From Cognatishimia activa (GTDB taxonomy: Bacteria > Pseudomonadota > Alphaproteobacteria > Rhodobacterales > Rhodobacteraceae): DNA of 64,000 nt. Under the pieces are notes generated by a model. That model saw nothing but the letters and a program-made list of their open reading frames with translations, made no database searches and had not been told where the DNA came from. The DNA lies in the NCBI RefSeq assembly GCF_001458335.1, contig NZ_CYTO01000009.1, positions 112,066 to 176,065 of the forward strand, written 5' to 3'. The position numbers were made by a program, and so were the translations under genes. Positions 35,209 to 44,133 of the stretch are shown piece after piece (the first letter of the stretch is position 1; each line of letters opens with the position of its first letter).

Positions 35209-36480
35209 TTAAGCCGCCTGGCTGTTGTCCTCATCAAGCTCAAACAAGGATTTTGCGAGCTTTGCGATTTCTTTACGTAGTGGGTTCTTTGCTGCGAGCT
35301 GAGCCAATGGCTGGCCGTGGTCGCTGGCTTGCATGACTGGGCGGCCGCCATCGGGGAGAAGAACGTCAATCGCGATATCCAGGCTTTCCGCCATGCGCTT
35401 GACGCGGGACTTGCCGCTGAGATCAGTAAATTTCGGCGCGCGGTTCAGCACGTAGCGCAATTTTTCAAACGGCAGATCTTCTGCCTGAAGCGCGCGCTTC
35501 ATCCGCATTGCGTTCTGTGCCGAACGCATGTCGATTTCAAGGGTCGCGAAGTACACATGAGACTTGTTCAGAACCGTCTCTGTCCATTGAACGATCGTTT
35601 TTGGCATATCGATCACGACAAAATCAAAGTGACGGCTTGCCATATCAAGCAAGCGCTCGATGTCTTCTGGTCCGACCATGTCCAATGGCAGCATGTCCGG
35701 CGGTGCCGTCAGCACGTTCAGTTTATCATCGAATTTTTGAAGCGCCTGGCCAAAGCTTTCGCTGTCCATGCTTTCGGTGTCTTGCAGCAGCTCGAACACA
35801 GCGTCTTTGCGCGGAAGATCTAGGAAAGTGGATGTAGAGCCAAACTGCAGGTCCAGATCGATCAGGCAGACTGAGGGGGATTTGTCTTTCGCGACCGTGG
35901 CCAGTTCCCAAGCAAGGTTTACGGCCAGGGTGGTTGTCCCTGTGCCGCCACCTAAACCGTGGGAAGCAATAATGACACCATGGTGCTGCGCACCCGCATT
36001 TAAAGAAACCGGGGCGGCCGGTGCTGCCTCAGTTTCAACTTTCGGAGTTGGCGCGGGCAAATCAAGATCAGGCTCGCTACGCATCATATCAACGACTTGG
36101 AGCAATTCGCCGGAGGGCGGCGGGTAGGGGATAAACTCATCCGCCCCCATGCGCAGCAATTGATGGAGCAGGGAAGGGGTCACGTCTTCTGCAATCAAGA
36201 GGGTTTTGATACCCTTTTCCTTTGCTGCGATGACGATCTTTTTCAGAACTTCCGGGTCATCTTCGTCAAGATCATCAATCGCCAGCGCGATGAATTCGAG
36301 ATCTTTCGCTTCCGTTTGTTCAAAAAATTGCAGCGCGTCCTCAAATCCAAGATCGCCCCACTGTTCGCCCATGACTTCTTCCATGTCGACAATCAGCAGG
36401 TCAAAATTCTGCACATCGCGACAGACCGTGCAGGCCAGGATCGCGTTCGGATCAGAATTTGTCATTTCACTACTCGTCAT
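35209..36480 (-). CDS. cpaE: Tad locus ParA/MinD-like localisation protein CpaE (TadZ)
   Basis: A 423-residue protein. The N-terminal third is a receiver-like domain (LIVDMEEVMG), followed by a deviant Walker ATPase of the ParA/MinD type (SHGLGGGTGTTTLAVNLAWEL; VCLIDLDLQFGSTSTFLDL). The P-loop GGGTGTTT lacks the standard GKT lysine, as is typical for TadZ/CpaE. It localises the pilus machinery at the pole in other bacteria. The ATG at 36480 follows AAGGAAG. A promoter must lie in the 285-base spacer ahead. Confidence 0.92.
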   Translation of the reverse strand: MTSSEMTNSDPNAILACTVCRDVQNFDLLIVDMEEVMGEQWGDLGFEDALQFFEQTEAKDLEFIALAIDDLDEDDPEVLKKIVIAAKEKGIKTLLIAEDVTPSLLHQLLRMGADEFIPYPPPSGELLQVVDMMRSEPDLDLPAPTPKVETEAAPAAPVSLNAGAQHHGVIIASHGLGGGTGTTTLAVNLAWELATVAKDKSPSVCLIDLDLQFGSTSTFLDLPRKDAVFELLQDTESMDSESFGQALQKFDDKLNVLTAPPDMLPLDMVGPEDIERLLDMASRHFDFVVIDMPKTIVQWTETVLNKSHVYFATLEIDMRSAQNAMRMKRALQAEDLPFEKLRYVLNRAPKFTDLSGKSRVKRMAESLDIAIDVLLPDGGRPVMQASDHGQPLAQLAAKNPLRKEIAKLAKSLFELDEDNSQAA

Positions 36481-36711
36481 GCCTTACTTCCTTAGACGAT
36501 GTCCCAAGATCGGCTCGTATCGGCCAATTCCCGGAAATCACACTCGACTCACGCCGAGCACACTCATCCCGTTGGAAGATTTGTGATGGGCAAACAGGGC
36601 AAGATTGGGGCTAAAAAACCGAAATTGTGCGGTATCGTGCGACTTTTAGAAGGCAAATGGGCGGTTATTGCCGAATTGGAGACAATCGAAAAAACCTGCT
36701 TTAACAACAAA

Positions 36712-36732
36712 TGGCCCGCAAATTGCGGGCCA
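36712..36732 (-). terminator. Hairpin between the OmpA lipoprotein and cpaE
   Basis: TGGCCCGCAA-A-TTGCGGGCCA, a perfect 10-bp stem placed 34 bases after the OmpA-like gene in the direction of transcription. The T-run is weak. The rest of the spacer up to cpaE holds no convincing gene, so this point probably divides the pilus locus into two transcription units. Confidence 0.65.
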
Positions 36733-36765
36733 AAGTTTGGTAGTCGGTTTATTTTTACCGTTGTC

Positions 36766-37419
36766 TTATTCGCTCTGAGAGATCGATGGTATTGCGCCTG
36801 TCGGAATTGGCACAGCGCTCGCGATATACTCGCGGTAAATCACCGCGGCGTATTTTCCGTCCAAGATATTTGGATGACCATCCACAAAACCTGTAACTTC
36901 AGTCACTGTGCGGCGGTTGCGGCGTTCGCGGCCCTCGGTCACGATAATTGGCTGTGTCTCGCCGAAGGACACAACGGCTTCTAGTCGCGACCGGTCAATT
37001 CCCTGACTGACCAAATAGGAAACCGCTGCACGCGCCCGGCGCAAACCCAGACGCTTGTTGTAAGCATTGGAACCCACCGCATCCGTGTGGCCATAAACTT
37101 TAAAGCGCACTTCCGGGAACTGAGCGATCCAGCCGGCTTGGGTGCGCAACGTGTTTCTCGCCGTGTCATCCAGCGCCGCTGAGTTGAACGCAAAGGTTAC
37201 AGTGCTTGGTACTTCGTCAGCAAAGCGGCGCGCCAGACTAATTGTGTAGCTGCGATCCCCGTTTTGGATCGCGATATTGTTGGTCGTCGCTGCTCCAAAG
37301 GTGCCGTGCACGTCAGTGATGGCGCCCGCTTCCTGAAAAAAGTTGGGGAAAGTTGCGTTAGGATCGTCACATGCGGCCAATCCGAAGAGAGCGGTTGAAA
37401 TCAAAACGATTTTTTTCAT
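36766..37419 (-). CDS. OmpA-family lipoprotein of the Tad locus
   Basis: A 217-residue lipoprotein (lipobox LAAC after MKKIVLISTALFG) with an OmpA-like peptidoglycan-binding domain (TFAFNSAALDD; KVYGHTDAVGSNAYNKRLGL then RRARAAVSYLVSQGI). It occupies the place of CpaD/RcpB between the secretin and CpaE, so it probably anchors the secretin to the cell wall. Starts 14 bases after cpaC. Confidence 0.88.
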   Translation of the reverse strand: MKKIVLISTALFGLAACDDPNATFPNFFQEAGAITDVHGTFGAATTNNIAIQNGDRSYTISLARRFADEVPSTVTFAFNSAALDDTARNTLRTQAGWIAQFPEVRFKVYGHTDAVGSNAYNKRLGLRRARAAVSYLVSQGIDRSRLEAVVSFGETQPIIVTEGRERRNRRTVTEVTGFVDGHPNILDGKYAAVIYREYIASAVPIPTGAIPSISQSE

Positions 37420-37433
37420 TCCCTTATCCTCTC

Positions 37434-38846
37434 TTAATCCAAGACGTAGCCGTAAGAGCCACTAAAGTCTTGTTTTGCCACTTCGCCCGCAGCGCCCTTT
37501 TGGGGGCGGTTGCCTTTGGAAATCTCGCCAAACAAGAACAAATCTTTTTCAGATGGCGGCATTACGCGATCTGTTGGTAATGCAATCGCTTCACCGCGTG
37601 TTGGGCTAACAAGATGCGCGGTAATGACGATCACCAGCTCTGATTGAGAGCGGTTGTAATCGGCACTGCGAAATAAGGCGCCCAATACTGGGATATCGCC
37701 AAGCCAAGGGACCTGTGCGTTTACGTCTCGGAAGTCGTCTTCCAAAAGACCAGCAATTGCAAAGCTTTGGCCATCGCGCAGTTCTACTGTTGTGGAGGCT
37801 TTGCGTGACGTGAAGGCGGAAATTGTGAAGTTACCATTGGTAAACCCGTTCGCCGCGTCGATGCCGGATACTTCCGTATTTAGCTCAAGATTGATCAAAT
37901 CGCCATCGACCACGCGCGGAACAAACTGCAGGCTTACACCGAACGGCTTGAATTCAACGGTAATCGTGCTGTCTTCTTGGGCAACCGGTACTGGGTACTC
38001 GCCACCGGCGTGGAAGGTTGCCTGTTGTCCCGACAGGGCAATCAAGTTTGGTTCCGCCAAAGAGCGTGTCATGCCTCGAGATTCCAGGGCTTCCAGCAGG
38101 ACGCTCAAGTTAACCGCACCGGAATTGATGCCAAAATTAAAGGCTCCAAGTGTACCTGGAGATACTGCAATTGGATCACCATCGATCAGCGCCTGGGCGT
38201 TACCTGCAGACAGGAACGTGCCGGTGCTGAGACCGTTTCCATCAATTGTACCGTTCAATGATGCGCTGAGCGCTTTGGAAACGTTACGTTGCATCTCTGC
38301 GAAGCGGACTTTCAACATAACTTGCTGCACACCGCCGACAGTCATGAGGTTAGACACTCGTTCAGGCGCGTAACGTGCTGCTAGATCAAGCGCGCGTTGC
38401 ATTTTCTGTGGGCTGCTGGCGGTGCCAGAGAGAACGATGCCATCATTTGCAGTGCGCACTTCGATCTTCTCACCAGGCAAGATCTGTTTCAGGCGCTCTT
38501 TGAACTCTGTGACATCTGCGGACACACGGACTTCCACATTGGTGATCAATCGGCCCGATGCATCGAGCAAGGTCAAGGTTGTCGCCCCTGGTGACTTGCC
38601 CAACACATAGATGGTACGGTCTGAAAGACTGGAAATGTCAGCGATTGCCGGGTTGGCAATACTGAGTTCGGCGAACGGTGTGTCGCTTTCTACGACAACC
38701 GCTCGGTTCATTGGGACCCCAAGTCTCGCATCAGTGCCATTGCGCACCACGCGAAGGGTTTCGGCAACCAAATGGCTGCCTAAAATGGGTGTTACTGCGA
38801 CGGTTACCCCAAGCAGGGCCGCCTTTAGGAAGTTCCGATATGTCAT
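37434..38846 (-). CDS. cpaC: Tad pilus secretin CpaC (RcpA)
   Basis: Outer-membrane secretin of the Flp pilus, 470 residues. Signal peptide MTYRNFLKAALLGVTVAVTP, an N-terminal domain typical of pilus secretins (LGVPMNRAVVVESDTPFAEL; ADISSLSDRTIYVLGKSPGA), and the C-terminal secretin domain (EALESRGMTRSLAEPNLIAL; HAGGEYPVPV; VPWLGDIPVLGALFRS), including the near-universal PWLGDIPVLG-LF motif. ATG 38846 has an AGGCAGG region ahead; the frame reaches 38867 without support. Confidence 0.94.
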   Translation of the reverse strand: MTYRNFLKAALLGVTVAVTPILGSHLVAETLRVVRNGTDARLGVPMNRAVVVESDTPFAELSIANPAIADISSLSDRTIYVLGKSPGATTLTLLDASGRLITNVEVRVSADVTEFKERLKQILPGEKIEVRTANDGIVLSGTASSPQKMQRALDLAARYAPERVSNLMTVGGVQQVMLKVRFAEMQRNVSKALSASLNGTIDGNGLSTGTFLSAGNAQALIDGDPIAVSPGTLGAFNFGINSGAVNLSVLLEALESRGMTRSLAEPNLIALSGQQATFHAGGEYPVPVAQEDSTITVEFKPFGVSLQFVPRVVDGDLINLELNTEVSGIDAANGFTNGNFTISAFTSRKASTTVELRDGQSFAIAGLLEDDFRDVNAQVPWLGDIPVLGALFRSADYNRSQSELVIVITAHLVSPTRGEAIALPTDRVMPPSEKDLFLFGEISKGNRPQKGAAGEVAKQDFSGSYGYVLD

Positions 38847-38990
38847 GTGACCTGCCTCTCCGATCACGCCTCAATTCGCGGTTCTTTTCGTCCGCATTGA
38901 AGCCAATGTGCGCTAGTTCGCATTTTTTTGCAAGAATCAATGGCTTCCACGTGGTTTTGCATGTGGGGCAGGGGCAACACCTTGCCCAAC

Positions 38991-39021
38991 AAAAAATGCG
39001 CCCTTCGGCAAGGGCGCATTT
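38991..39021 (-). terminator. Rho-independent terminator after cpaB
   Basis: A 12-bp perfect stem, AAATGCGCCCTT / AAGGGCGCATTT with a CGGC tetraloop, followed on the minus strand by T-rich sequence. It separates cpaB from cpaC, so cpaC needs its own promoter or read-through. Confidence 0.92.
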
Positions 39022-39039
39022 CTAAGCGTTTGATTAGGC

Positions 39040-39903
39040 TCAATTTGAGCACGGAATTGGGATTTCAACCACATCGGCACCTCGGCGTGTGCGGATGGTA
39101 CACGTCCGCTCGGCTTCACGCACTTGAACAACTTTTTTCTCGGCGCGCTCGATGCCTAGAAGCTTGTCTTGGTCGACTTCAATGGTTTCTGCGATAGTGT
39201 CATCTTGTGACCCAACAAGCGCCAAAGAGAGTTTCCCCGAGTTCTGTGCTTGGGCCAATGCGGCAACCTGTTCCGGTTTGACAGAAACAGTCACTGTGCG
39301 CGCAACGTTACCGTCCACTCCTTCTAGGTCTGCCTTTTGGTCAACCGCAATCAGTTTAACACCGGCTTGGATGAGCTTCGTGAAGTCTCGGCTTCCGTCT
39401 TCGCTGATCGCTTCAACAGAACCGGTCCAGTACACATCTACGTGGTCGCCCGGCCGCAAGAAGCCTGATACTCCGCTGGCGACATCTACACGAATTGCAA
39501 AGGCGCGCATGCCTTTTTCAAGACGTGTGGTCAAGCCCGCCGCTTCACCAGGTTTTGTAATCTTAACCTGCAAGATTGGTTCGCCATCCTCGATAGGACG
39601 CAAGATGTGACGCGGGTTAGAGTTGTTGTTTTTGAAAAGGATATCTGAGTCCGCATACCAGCCATTTGGCAGAGATTCTTTCGGCCATTTGACGAGTTTG
39701 ACTTTCTCCGGCAACAGCTTGTCGCCGTAGTTCAACTTTTCGGAGGCGACATAAATTTCTGTCAGCTCGATCGGAGGAACGCGCGACTGGCGTTCCTGTG
39801 CCAATGCGGATTGGTATTTATTCACATAGCTCTGCGCCATGTGGACAGCGAAGCCCGCAAGGCCGAGCCCAACCAATAATACGACTGCAAACAAACCACG
39901 CAT
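39040..39903 (-). CDS. cpaB: Tad pilus periplasmic protein CpaB (RcpC)
   Basis: A 287-residue protein with an N-terminal membrane anchor (LFAVVLLVGLGLAGFAVHM) and a SAF domain (EIYVASEKLNYGDKLLPEKV; PIEDGEPILQVKITKPGEAA; AFAIRVDVASGVSGFLRPGD), as in Flp pilus assembly CpaB/RcpC. It ends with two cysteines (RTCTIRTRRG and IPIPCSN) that might form a disulfide. Transcribed from upstream of the Flp pilins or from its own promoter; followed by a strong terminator. Confidence 0.92.
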   Translation of the reverse strand: MRGLFAVVLLVGLGLAGFAVHMAQSYVNKYQSALAQERQSRVPPIELTEIYVASEKLNYGDKLLPEKVKLVKWPKESLPNGWYADSDILFKNNNSNPRHILRPIEDGEPILQVKITKPGEAAGLTTRLEKGMRAFAIRVDVASGVSGFLRPGDHVDVYWTGSVEAISEDGSRDFTKLIQAGVKLIAVDQKADLEGVDGNVARTVTVSVKPEQVAALAQAQNSGKLSLALVGSQDDTIAETIEVDQDKLLGIERAEKKVVQVREAERTCTIRTRRGADVVEIPIPCSN

Positions 39904-40051
39904 GGTGTCACCTCAGATTGTTTTTTTCGGCGGCAAAGCGCCGCGATACTTCGATCTCAAGATTGCAGAGAACTGCGGCAAAATAGCGGTCCACAACCGA
40001 CTTTTTTCTGACAATTGAGGGACGGTATACTCAGTTCCCTAGGCGTCGAAG

Positions 40052-40270
40052 TTAGCCGCCAGACGTGCCATCGCTGGCTGTCAGCTGTGTTGTGGTAACG
40101 TCCCAATCTGCAACAGTTGCAGATACATCTGCAGATAATTGATTGGTTTCTCGTTCAATGGACGAATAAGCGGCAACACAAAGTCCTACGATGCCTGCCG
40201 TCAACACGACCCAGTCGACTGTTACTGCACCATTTTCGTTATGGACAAAGGTTTTAATTTTTTGAAACAT
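40052..40270 (-). CDS. Flp family type IVb pilin, second copy
   Basis: A 72-residue prepilin. The leader ends in NENG, then the hydrophobic helix AVTVDWVVLTAGIVGLCVAA, then a longer acidic/Thr-rich tail ending in GTSGG. Position +5/+6 after the cleavage Gly is Asp-Trp instead of the classical Glu-Tyr. It differs from the first copy mainly in the C-terminal tail and in an added Cys in the helix. The two genes are 125 bases apart with a terminator between. Confidence 0.9.
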   Translation of the reverse strand: MFQKIKTFVHNENGAVTVDWVVLTAGIVGLCVAAYSSIERETNQLSADVSATVADWDVTTTQLTASDGTSGG

Positions 40271-40343
40271 CTGCGCTCCCTCTCAGCCCAAAAATCATAC
40301 ACGCACGCTTTCAAGCGCAAGTCCGTAGACGGTAAACAAGAAA

Positions 40344-40369
40344 GGGCCGCGCCGAGAACGGCACGGCCC
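40344..40369 (-). terminator. Hairpin after the first flp gene
   Basis: GGGCCGCGCC / GGCACGGCCC, 10-bp stem with one mismatch, loop GAGAAC. On the minus strand it is followed by TTTCTTGTTT. It would attenuate read-through from the first pilin into the second, setting different expression levels. Confidence 0.75.
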
Positions 40370-40395
40370 CATAAGCATAACTAGGGGGCTGTATA

Positions 40396-40611
40396 TTAGC
40401 CGCCTGCTGTACCCGCTGCGATAACTTCGTCAGCAGTTACGTTTTCTGCGGCAATTGTCGCTGCAATGTCTGCGGACAGCTGGTTTGTTTCGCCTTCGAT
40501 TGCAGAGTAAGCTGCAACACCCAGACCAACAACTGCGGCTGTCAGAACAACCCAGTCAACTGTTACGGCGCCGTTTTCGTCTTTACGGAAGTTTTTGATG
40601 AACTTGATCAT
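40396..40611 (-). CDS. flp: Flp family type IVb pilin, major candidate
   Basis: A 71-residue prepilin: basic leader MIKFIKNFRKDENG, cleavage after Gly14, hydrophobic helix AVTVDWVVLTAAVVGLGVAA, then the tail SAIEGETNQLSADIAATIAA and a Gly-Gly end. Asp-Trp at mature 5-6. It heads the Tad locus and is followed directly by a terminator, a typical arrangement for an abundant pilin. ATG 40611 preferred to the TTG at 40626, which sits within the GGCGGGA ribosome-binding region. Probable substrate of TadV. Confidence 0.92.
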   Translation of the reverse strand: MIKFIKNFRKDENGAVTVDWVVLTAAVVGLGVAAYSAIEGETNQLSADIAATIAAENVTADEVIAAGTAGG

Positions 40612-40626
40612 TGTGTGTCCCGCCAA

Positions 40627-40992
40627 AGGATCTCAGTAAATTTCAGTTTCACCGCCTCAGGTCCGTTGTTGGCCGTCTCTCTCTTTGGCCTGTTCCCGAC
40701 TTGGTATGAGCATATATAGCCCTTTGATTGGGGCACGATTTGGGCACGAATGGTGCCTTTTTGGGTAGGGTGCTTTTTCTTGTGTTTTGCTATTTAAGTC
40801 ATTGATAAATAATAGAAATAAAAATAAATAAAGTTTGAGTTTAATGTTTTTCGCCTTTGGGAATGCACCGATTTCCCGCTAGGGTTGTGAGTTTTTGACA
40901 GCTGTTTACCTTAAAGACACGCGGTTTTTCTGGTTCTGATGTGATTATCTTGGCAAACTACGCTCAAAACAGAAAATCGGAGCGGACATTCA
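40627..40992. promoter_or_regulatory. Divergent promoter region of flp and the lytic transglycosylase gene
   Basis: A 366-base spacer with no gene. It holds a tandem element TGGGGCACGAT-TTGGGCACGA (40729-40748, period 11 bp) followed by a GGCAC/GTGCC inverted repeat, and on the minus strand a TATATA box (about 40713-40719) about 100 bases ahead of flp. A strongly AT-rich tract lies at 40790-40855. One TTAA-N7-ATAA (40794-40808) resembles a CtrA site with one mismatch; this is weak. Confidence 0.5.
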
Positions 40993-41847
40993 ATGCAGAT
41001 CAGGCAACTCGCAGGGATTCTTGGCTTGTTAATTGCGTTTCCCTTTGCGACGCATGCAGAAACCGCTGCCAAAAAGCCACCCCCCTTTCCAGATTTTCAA
41101 GCGAAGCGCCTGAAGCCGCCAAGCAAAGACGAGACCAAGCGCATCAAGGTACAGGTCGAAGAACGCGCGAATCCTGCCGTGCCGCCTGCGCCGGGCGTTA
41201 CTCAGCCTCTGATCCCTCCTGCCGACACGTTGAACACAGCCACTCCGGCGCAATCCCTTTATGAATGGTTCTGGGCAAGCATCGACGCATCACCAGAAAC
41301 GCCAAATCCAGGACGCTTGGCCGATGCGGTTGAGGCCGTGATTACGCCAGATGGCAAACAATCCCTGCCGCCGCCTCGTCTTCAATCCATGCAAGACATC
41401 GCGACGGCCTATGGGCGTGACATTCTATTGGCAACCATTGGTACAGAGGTTTCGCCGGCAATTGCACTGGCGGTCATATATACGGAGTCAGCAGGCAACC
41501 CCGCTGCAGTGAGTAAAGCAGGTGCTCTGGGTTTGATGCAATTGATGCCGGTAACGGTTGAGCGATTTGAAGTCGCCGACGCCACGCTGCCGAGCGACAA
41601 TATTAAGGGTGGCGTCGCTTTTCTGGATGTTTTGCTCAAACGCTATAATGGCGACCCAATCTTAGCTTTGGCTGCATATAATGCCGGAGAAGGGGCTGTG
41701 CGTGACCATGGTGGCGTGCCTCCGTTCCCGGAGACAAAAAACTATGTGCCTCGTGTCATGAGTGCTTACTCGGTTGCGCGCGGTCTTTGTACGACACAGC
41801 CTCTTTTGCCAAGCGATCCATGCATCTTCGCGCCGATTGCGAACTAA
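40993..41847 (+). CDS. Lytic transglycosylase (SLT domain) protein
   Basis: A 284-residue secreted murein hydrolase: signal peptide (LAGILGLLIAFPFATHA), a Pro/Lys-rich stretch, then an SLT domain from about 148 with the catalytic Glu in VIYTESAGNPAAVS, GALGLMQLMPVT, the NIKGG block and ALAAYNAGEGAV. It is divergent from the Tad pilus genes, so it may open peptidoglycan for the pilus machine, though it could equally be a general housekeeping enzyme. Converges with sdaA, 3 bases between stops. Confidence 0.88.
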   Translation: MQIRQLAGILGLLIAFPFATHAETAAKKPPPFPDFQAKRLKPPSKDETKRIKVQVEERANPAVPPAPGVTQPLIPPADTLNTATPAQSLYEWFWASIDASPETPNPGRLADAVEAVITPDGKQSLPPPRLQSMQDIATAYGRDILLATIGTEVSPAIALAVIYTESAGNPAAVSKAGALGLMQLMPVTVERFEVADATLPSDNIKGGVAFLDVLLKRYNGDPILALAAYNAGEGAVRDHGGVPPFPETKNYVPRVMSAYSVARGLCTTQPLLPSDPCIFAPIAN

Positions 41848-41850
41848 GCT

Positions 41851-43224
41851 TTAGCAATTTGGAACATTCACCGCGAGACCGCCCAGAGAGGTCTCTTTAT
41901 ACTTCTCGTGCATGTCAGCCCCGGTCTGTCGCATCGTCTCGATGACACTATCAAGGGGCACAAGGTGTTGCCCGTCGCCACGCAGGGCAAGGCTCGCTGC
42001 AGACACAGCTTTGATAGCCCCAAGGCCATTTCTTTCAATGCAGGGCACTTGGACCAAACCTTTGATTGGGTCGCAGGTCATGCCGAGGTGATGTTCCAAA
42101 GCAATCTCCGCCGCATTTTCCACTTGCTCTGGCGTGCCACCCATGACCGCACAAAGCCCAGCTGCAGCCATGGCTGAGGCAGACCCCACCTCTGCTTGGC
42201 AACCCGCTTCTGCGCCAGAAATGGATGCGTTGTATTTTACAAGGCCACCGATTGCAGCCGCGGTGAGTAGGAAGTCTTCGATTTTCGAGGATGTGGCTCC
42301 GGGCACGTGATCCAGCCAATAGCGGATTACGGCAGGCAAAACGCCTGCAGCACCGTTGGTTGGTGCTGTGACCACCTGTCCGCCCGCTGCGTTCTCTTCA
42401 TTCACCGCCATGGCGTAGGCGCTGATCCAATCGTTGATCGTGTGTGGCGCGACAAGGTTCATACCCCGCTCAGCCATAAGCGAGTCATTGATTGCCTTCG
42501 CACGGCGGCGCACATTGAGGCCGCCCGGAAGGATCCCTTCGTTCTCCAGTCCCCGATCAATGCAGCCGTTCATCACGTCCCAAATGCGCGCGCAGCCTTT
42601 GGCCATATTGTCAGCCCCACCACGCGAATGTTCGTTGGCGCGCTTCATGGCGGCGATCGACTTGCCTGATGTCTGCGCCATTTGCAGCATTTCATTGGCT
42701 GACTTGAATGGGTAGGGGACCGGCGCGCCATCATCAGTGTCTTGGCCAGCTTCCAACTCTGCTGCGGTCACAACAAACCCGCCGCCGATGGAGTAGTAGG
42801 TCTCTTGTAATATGACGTCGCCTTGAGCGTCCGTTGCCATCAAGATCATACCATTGGCGTGACCGGGCAGGGCGGGGCCGAAATCAAACTTCAGATCATT
42901 TTTGGAATCAAACACCAAAACCGGCAGGCCTTCGGGGGCGACGGTTTTGGTGTCGCGGATCTCTGCCAGAGCCGCTTCTGCGTCTTCATGTATATATGTC
43001 TCCGGTTTGAAACCGGCGAGACCCAGCACAGTGGCGCGGTCAGTTGCGTGGCCCACGCCTGTAAATGCAAGCGAGCCATGCAAGCTGGCTCTAAGGCCGT
43101 GGAACTCAAACGGGCTGGCGCGCATGGCGTCCAGAAACCGCGCGCCTGCCACCATCGGGCCCATGGTGTGGGACGATGACGGGCCGACGCCCACTTTGAA
43201 CATATCAAAGACTGACAAAAACAT
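41851..43224 (-). CDS. sdaA: L-serine ammonia-lyase (iron-sulfur type, single chain)
   Basis: Deaminates L-serine to pyruvate using a [4Fe-4S] cluster. The 457-residue protein has the N-terminal [19 protein letters not shown], the SDH alpha block [20 protein letters not shown] and the cluster cysteines including [12 protein letters not shown]. Its ATG overlaps the gst stop by one base (TAATG), so both are one operon. Confidence 0.95.
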   Translation of the reverse strand: MFLSVFDMFKVGVGPSSSHTMGPMVAGARFLDAMRASPFEFHGLRASLHGSLAFTGVGHATDRATVLGLAGFKPETYIHEDAEAALAEIRDTKTVAPEGLPVLVFDSKNDLKFDFGPALPGHANGMILMATDAQGDVILQETYYSIGGGFVVTAAELEAGQDTDDGAPVPYPFKSANEMLQMAQTSGKSIAAMKRANEHSRGGADNMAKGCARIWDVMNGCIDRGLENEGILPGGLNVRRRAKAINDSLMAERGMNLVAPHTINDWISAYAMAVNEENAAGGQVVTAPTNGAAGVLPAVIRYWLDHVPGATSSKIEDFLLTAAAIGGLVKYNASISGAEAGCQAEVGSASAMAAAGLCAVMGGTPEQVENAAEIALEHHLGMTCDPIKGLVQVPCIERNGLGAIKAVSAASLALRGDGQHLVPLDSVIETMRQTGADMHEKYKETSLGGLAVNVPNC

Positions 43225-43922
43225 TAGGTGGCGGTCCCTACTGGTGGGGTTATGGGTTTCGGATCGGTAAAAGGGTTTTCGCTATAGCCTTCGATCCAAC
43301 TGGCTTTTTGAATCGAGTTTCGTTTCTCTAGCTTAGCGCAAAGCTCATAGAGGTTCGGCCAATCGGACAGCGAAAACCACGGTGTGCCGCCATTTGTATA
43401 GAGTGCTACCCATCGCAGACAGGCGGCTAGATAGAAATCAACCACGCTTGGGTCTTGCCCGTTCAGCCAAATATGACCTTGTCCAGCGGCTTCATTAAGC
43501 AACTTTAAAGACTGGGTGAGATTGGTACGGCAGCCGTCGCGCAGCGCAGTTTCGTGACCCTCTGCGATATACTTGCCCGGATAGAAGTGTATCCGAAGGT
43601 TAGGGTGAAATGTGTTGGCCACGTAAAACAGCCATTTCAGGAAACCTGTTCGCTCTGCGGAATTCATGCTTGGTGCCAACGCCCCGTGGCGCTCGGTCAG
43701 CCAAAGCAAGATTGCGCCGGTTTCAAAGAGAATGCCCTGATCTGTTTCCAATGCAGGGATCAGGCCAGCAGGGTTGATCTCTAGATAGGGCGGTAGGCTC
43801 TGTTCGCCCTTACTGCGATCCAGCAACACGTCCTCAAACGGGACGTCCAGCTCAAGCAGCGCAAGCCGGATGATCACAGACGCATTGTCGGGTGCGTAAT
43901 GAAGGCGATACATGTCACTCAT
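43224..43922 (-). CDS. Glutathione S-transferase family protein
   Basis: A 232-residue GST. The N-terminal thioredoxin-fold domain (RLHYAPDNASVIIRLALLEL; then IPALETDQGILFETGAILLW) carries the glutathione-binding Pro and Glu-Thr; the C-terminal helical domain follows. The substrate is unknown. It precedes sdaA in an operon whose promoter region contains an 18-bp perfect palindrome. Start at 43922 with AGGGAA ahead; 43913 is an alternative. Confidence 0.88.
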   Translation of the reverse strand: MSDMYRLHYAPDNASVIIRLALLELDVPFEDVLLDRSKGEQSLPPYLEINPAGLIPALETDQGILFETGAILLWLTERHGALAPSMNSAERTGFLKWLFYVANTFHPNLRIHFYPGKYIAEGHETALRDGCRTNLTQSLKLLNEAAGQGHIWLNGQDPSVVDFYLAACLRWVALYTNGGTPWFSLSDWPNLYELCAKLEKRNSIQKASWIEGYSENPFTDPKPITPPVGTAT

Positions 43923-43959
43923 ATTAATTCCCTAACTGCTATATAAGGATCGGCAGCTG

Positions 43960-43977
43960 AGTTTCCTATAGGAAACT
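43960..43977. promoter_or_regulatory. 18-bp perfect palindrome in the gst/rpiA spacer
   Basis: AGTTTCCTA-TAGGAAACT, perfect over 18 bases, about 40 bases before the gst start and just upstream of a TATATA box, so it overlays the probable -35 region of the gst-sdaA promoter. This is a likely operator; the regulator is not encoded nearby. Confidence 0.55.
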
Positions 43978-44133
43978 TCATCAAGTCCCTCAAGTATGTT
44001 CAAAGTGATTTCGCAATTTCACCCGATTTGCGACCATTCTTGCAGGCCTCAAGACATTCCGATCACAAATGCCTCTCGCGTGGGGCGGTTATCTTGCCTA
44101 TAACCTCTGCAAGTACAAAAAACGGAGTCGCCC

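Noticed and set aside
36499-36984. Plus-strand frame of 161 codons in the OmpA-cpaE spacer
   Set aside because: It reads through the terminator palindrome and into the OmpA gene on the other strand; no ribosome-binding site.
40794-40808. Possible CtrA site TTAA-N7-ATAA in the flp spacer
   Set aside because: One mismatch to TTAA-N7-TTAA in an AT-rich tract, where such matches arise by chance.
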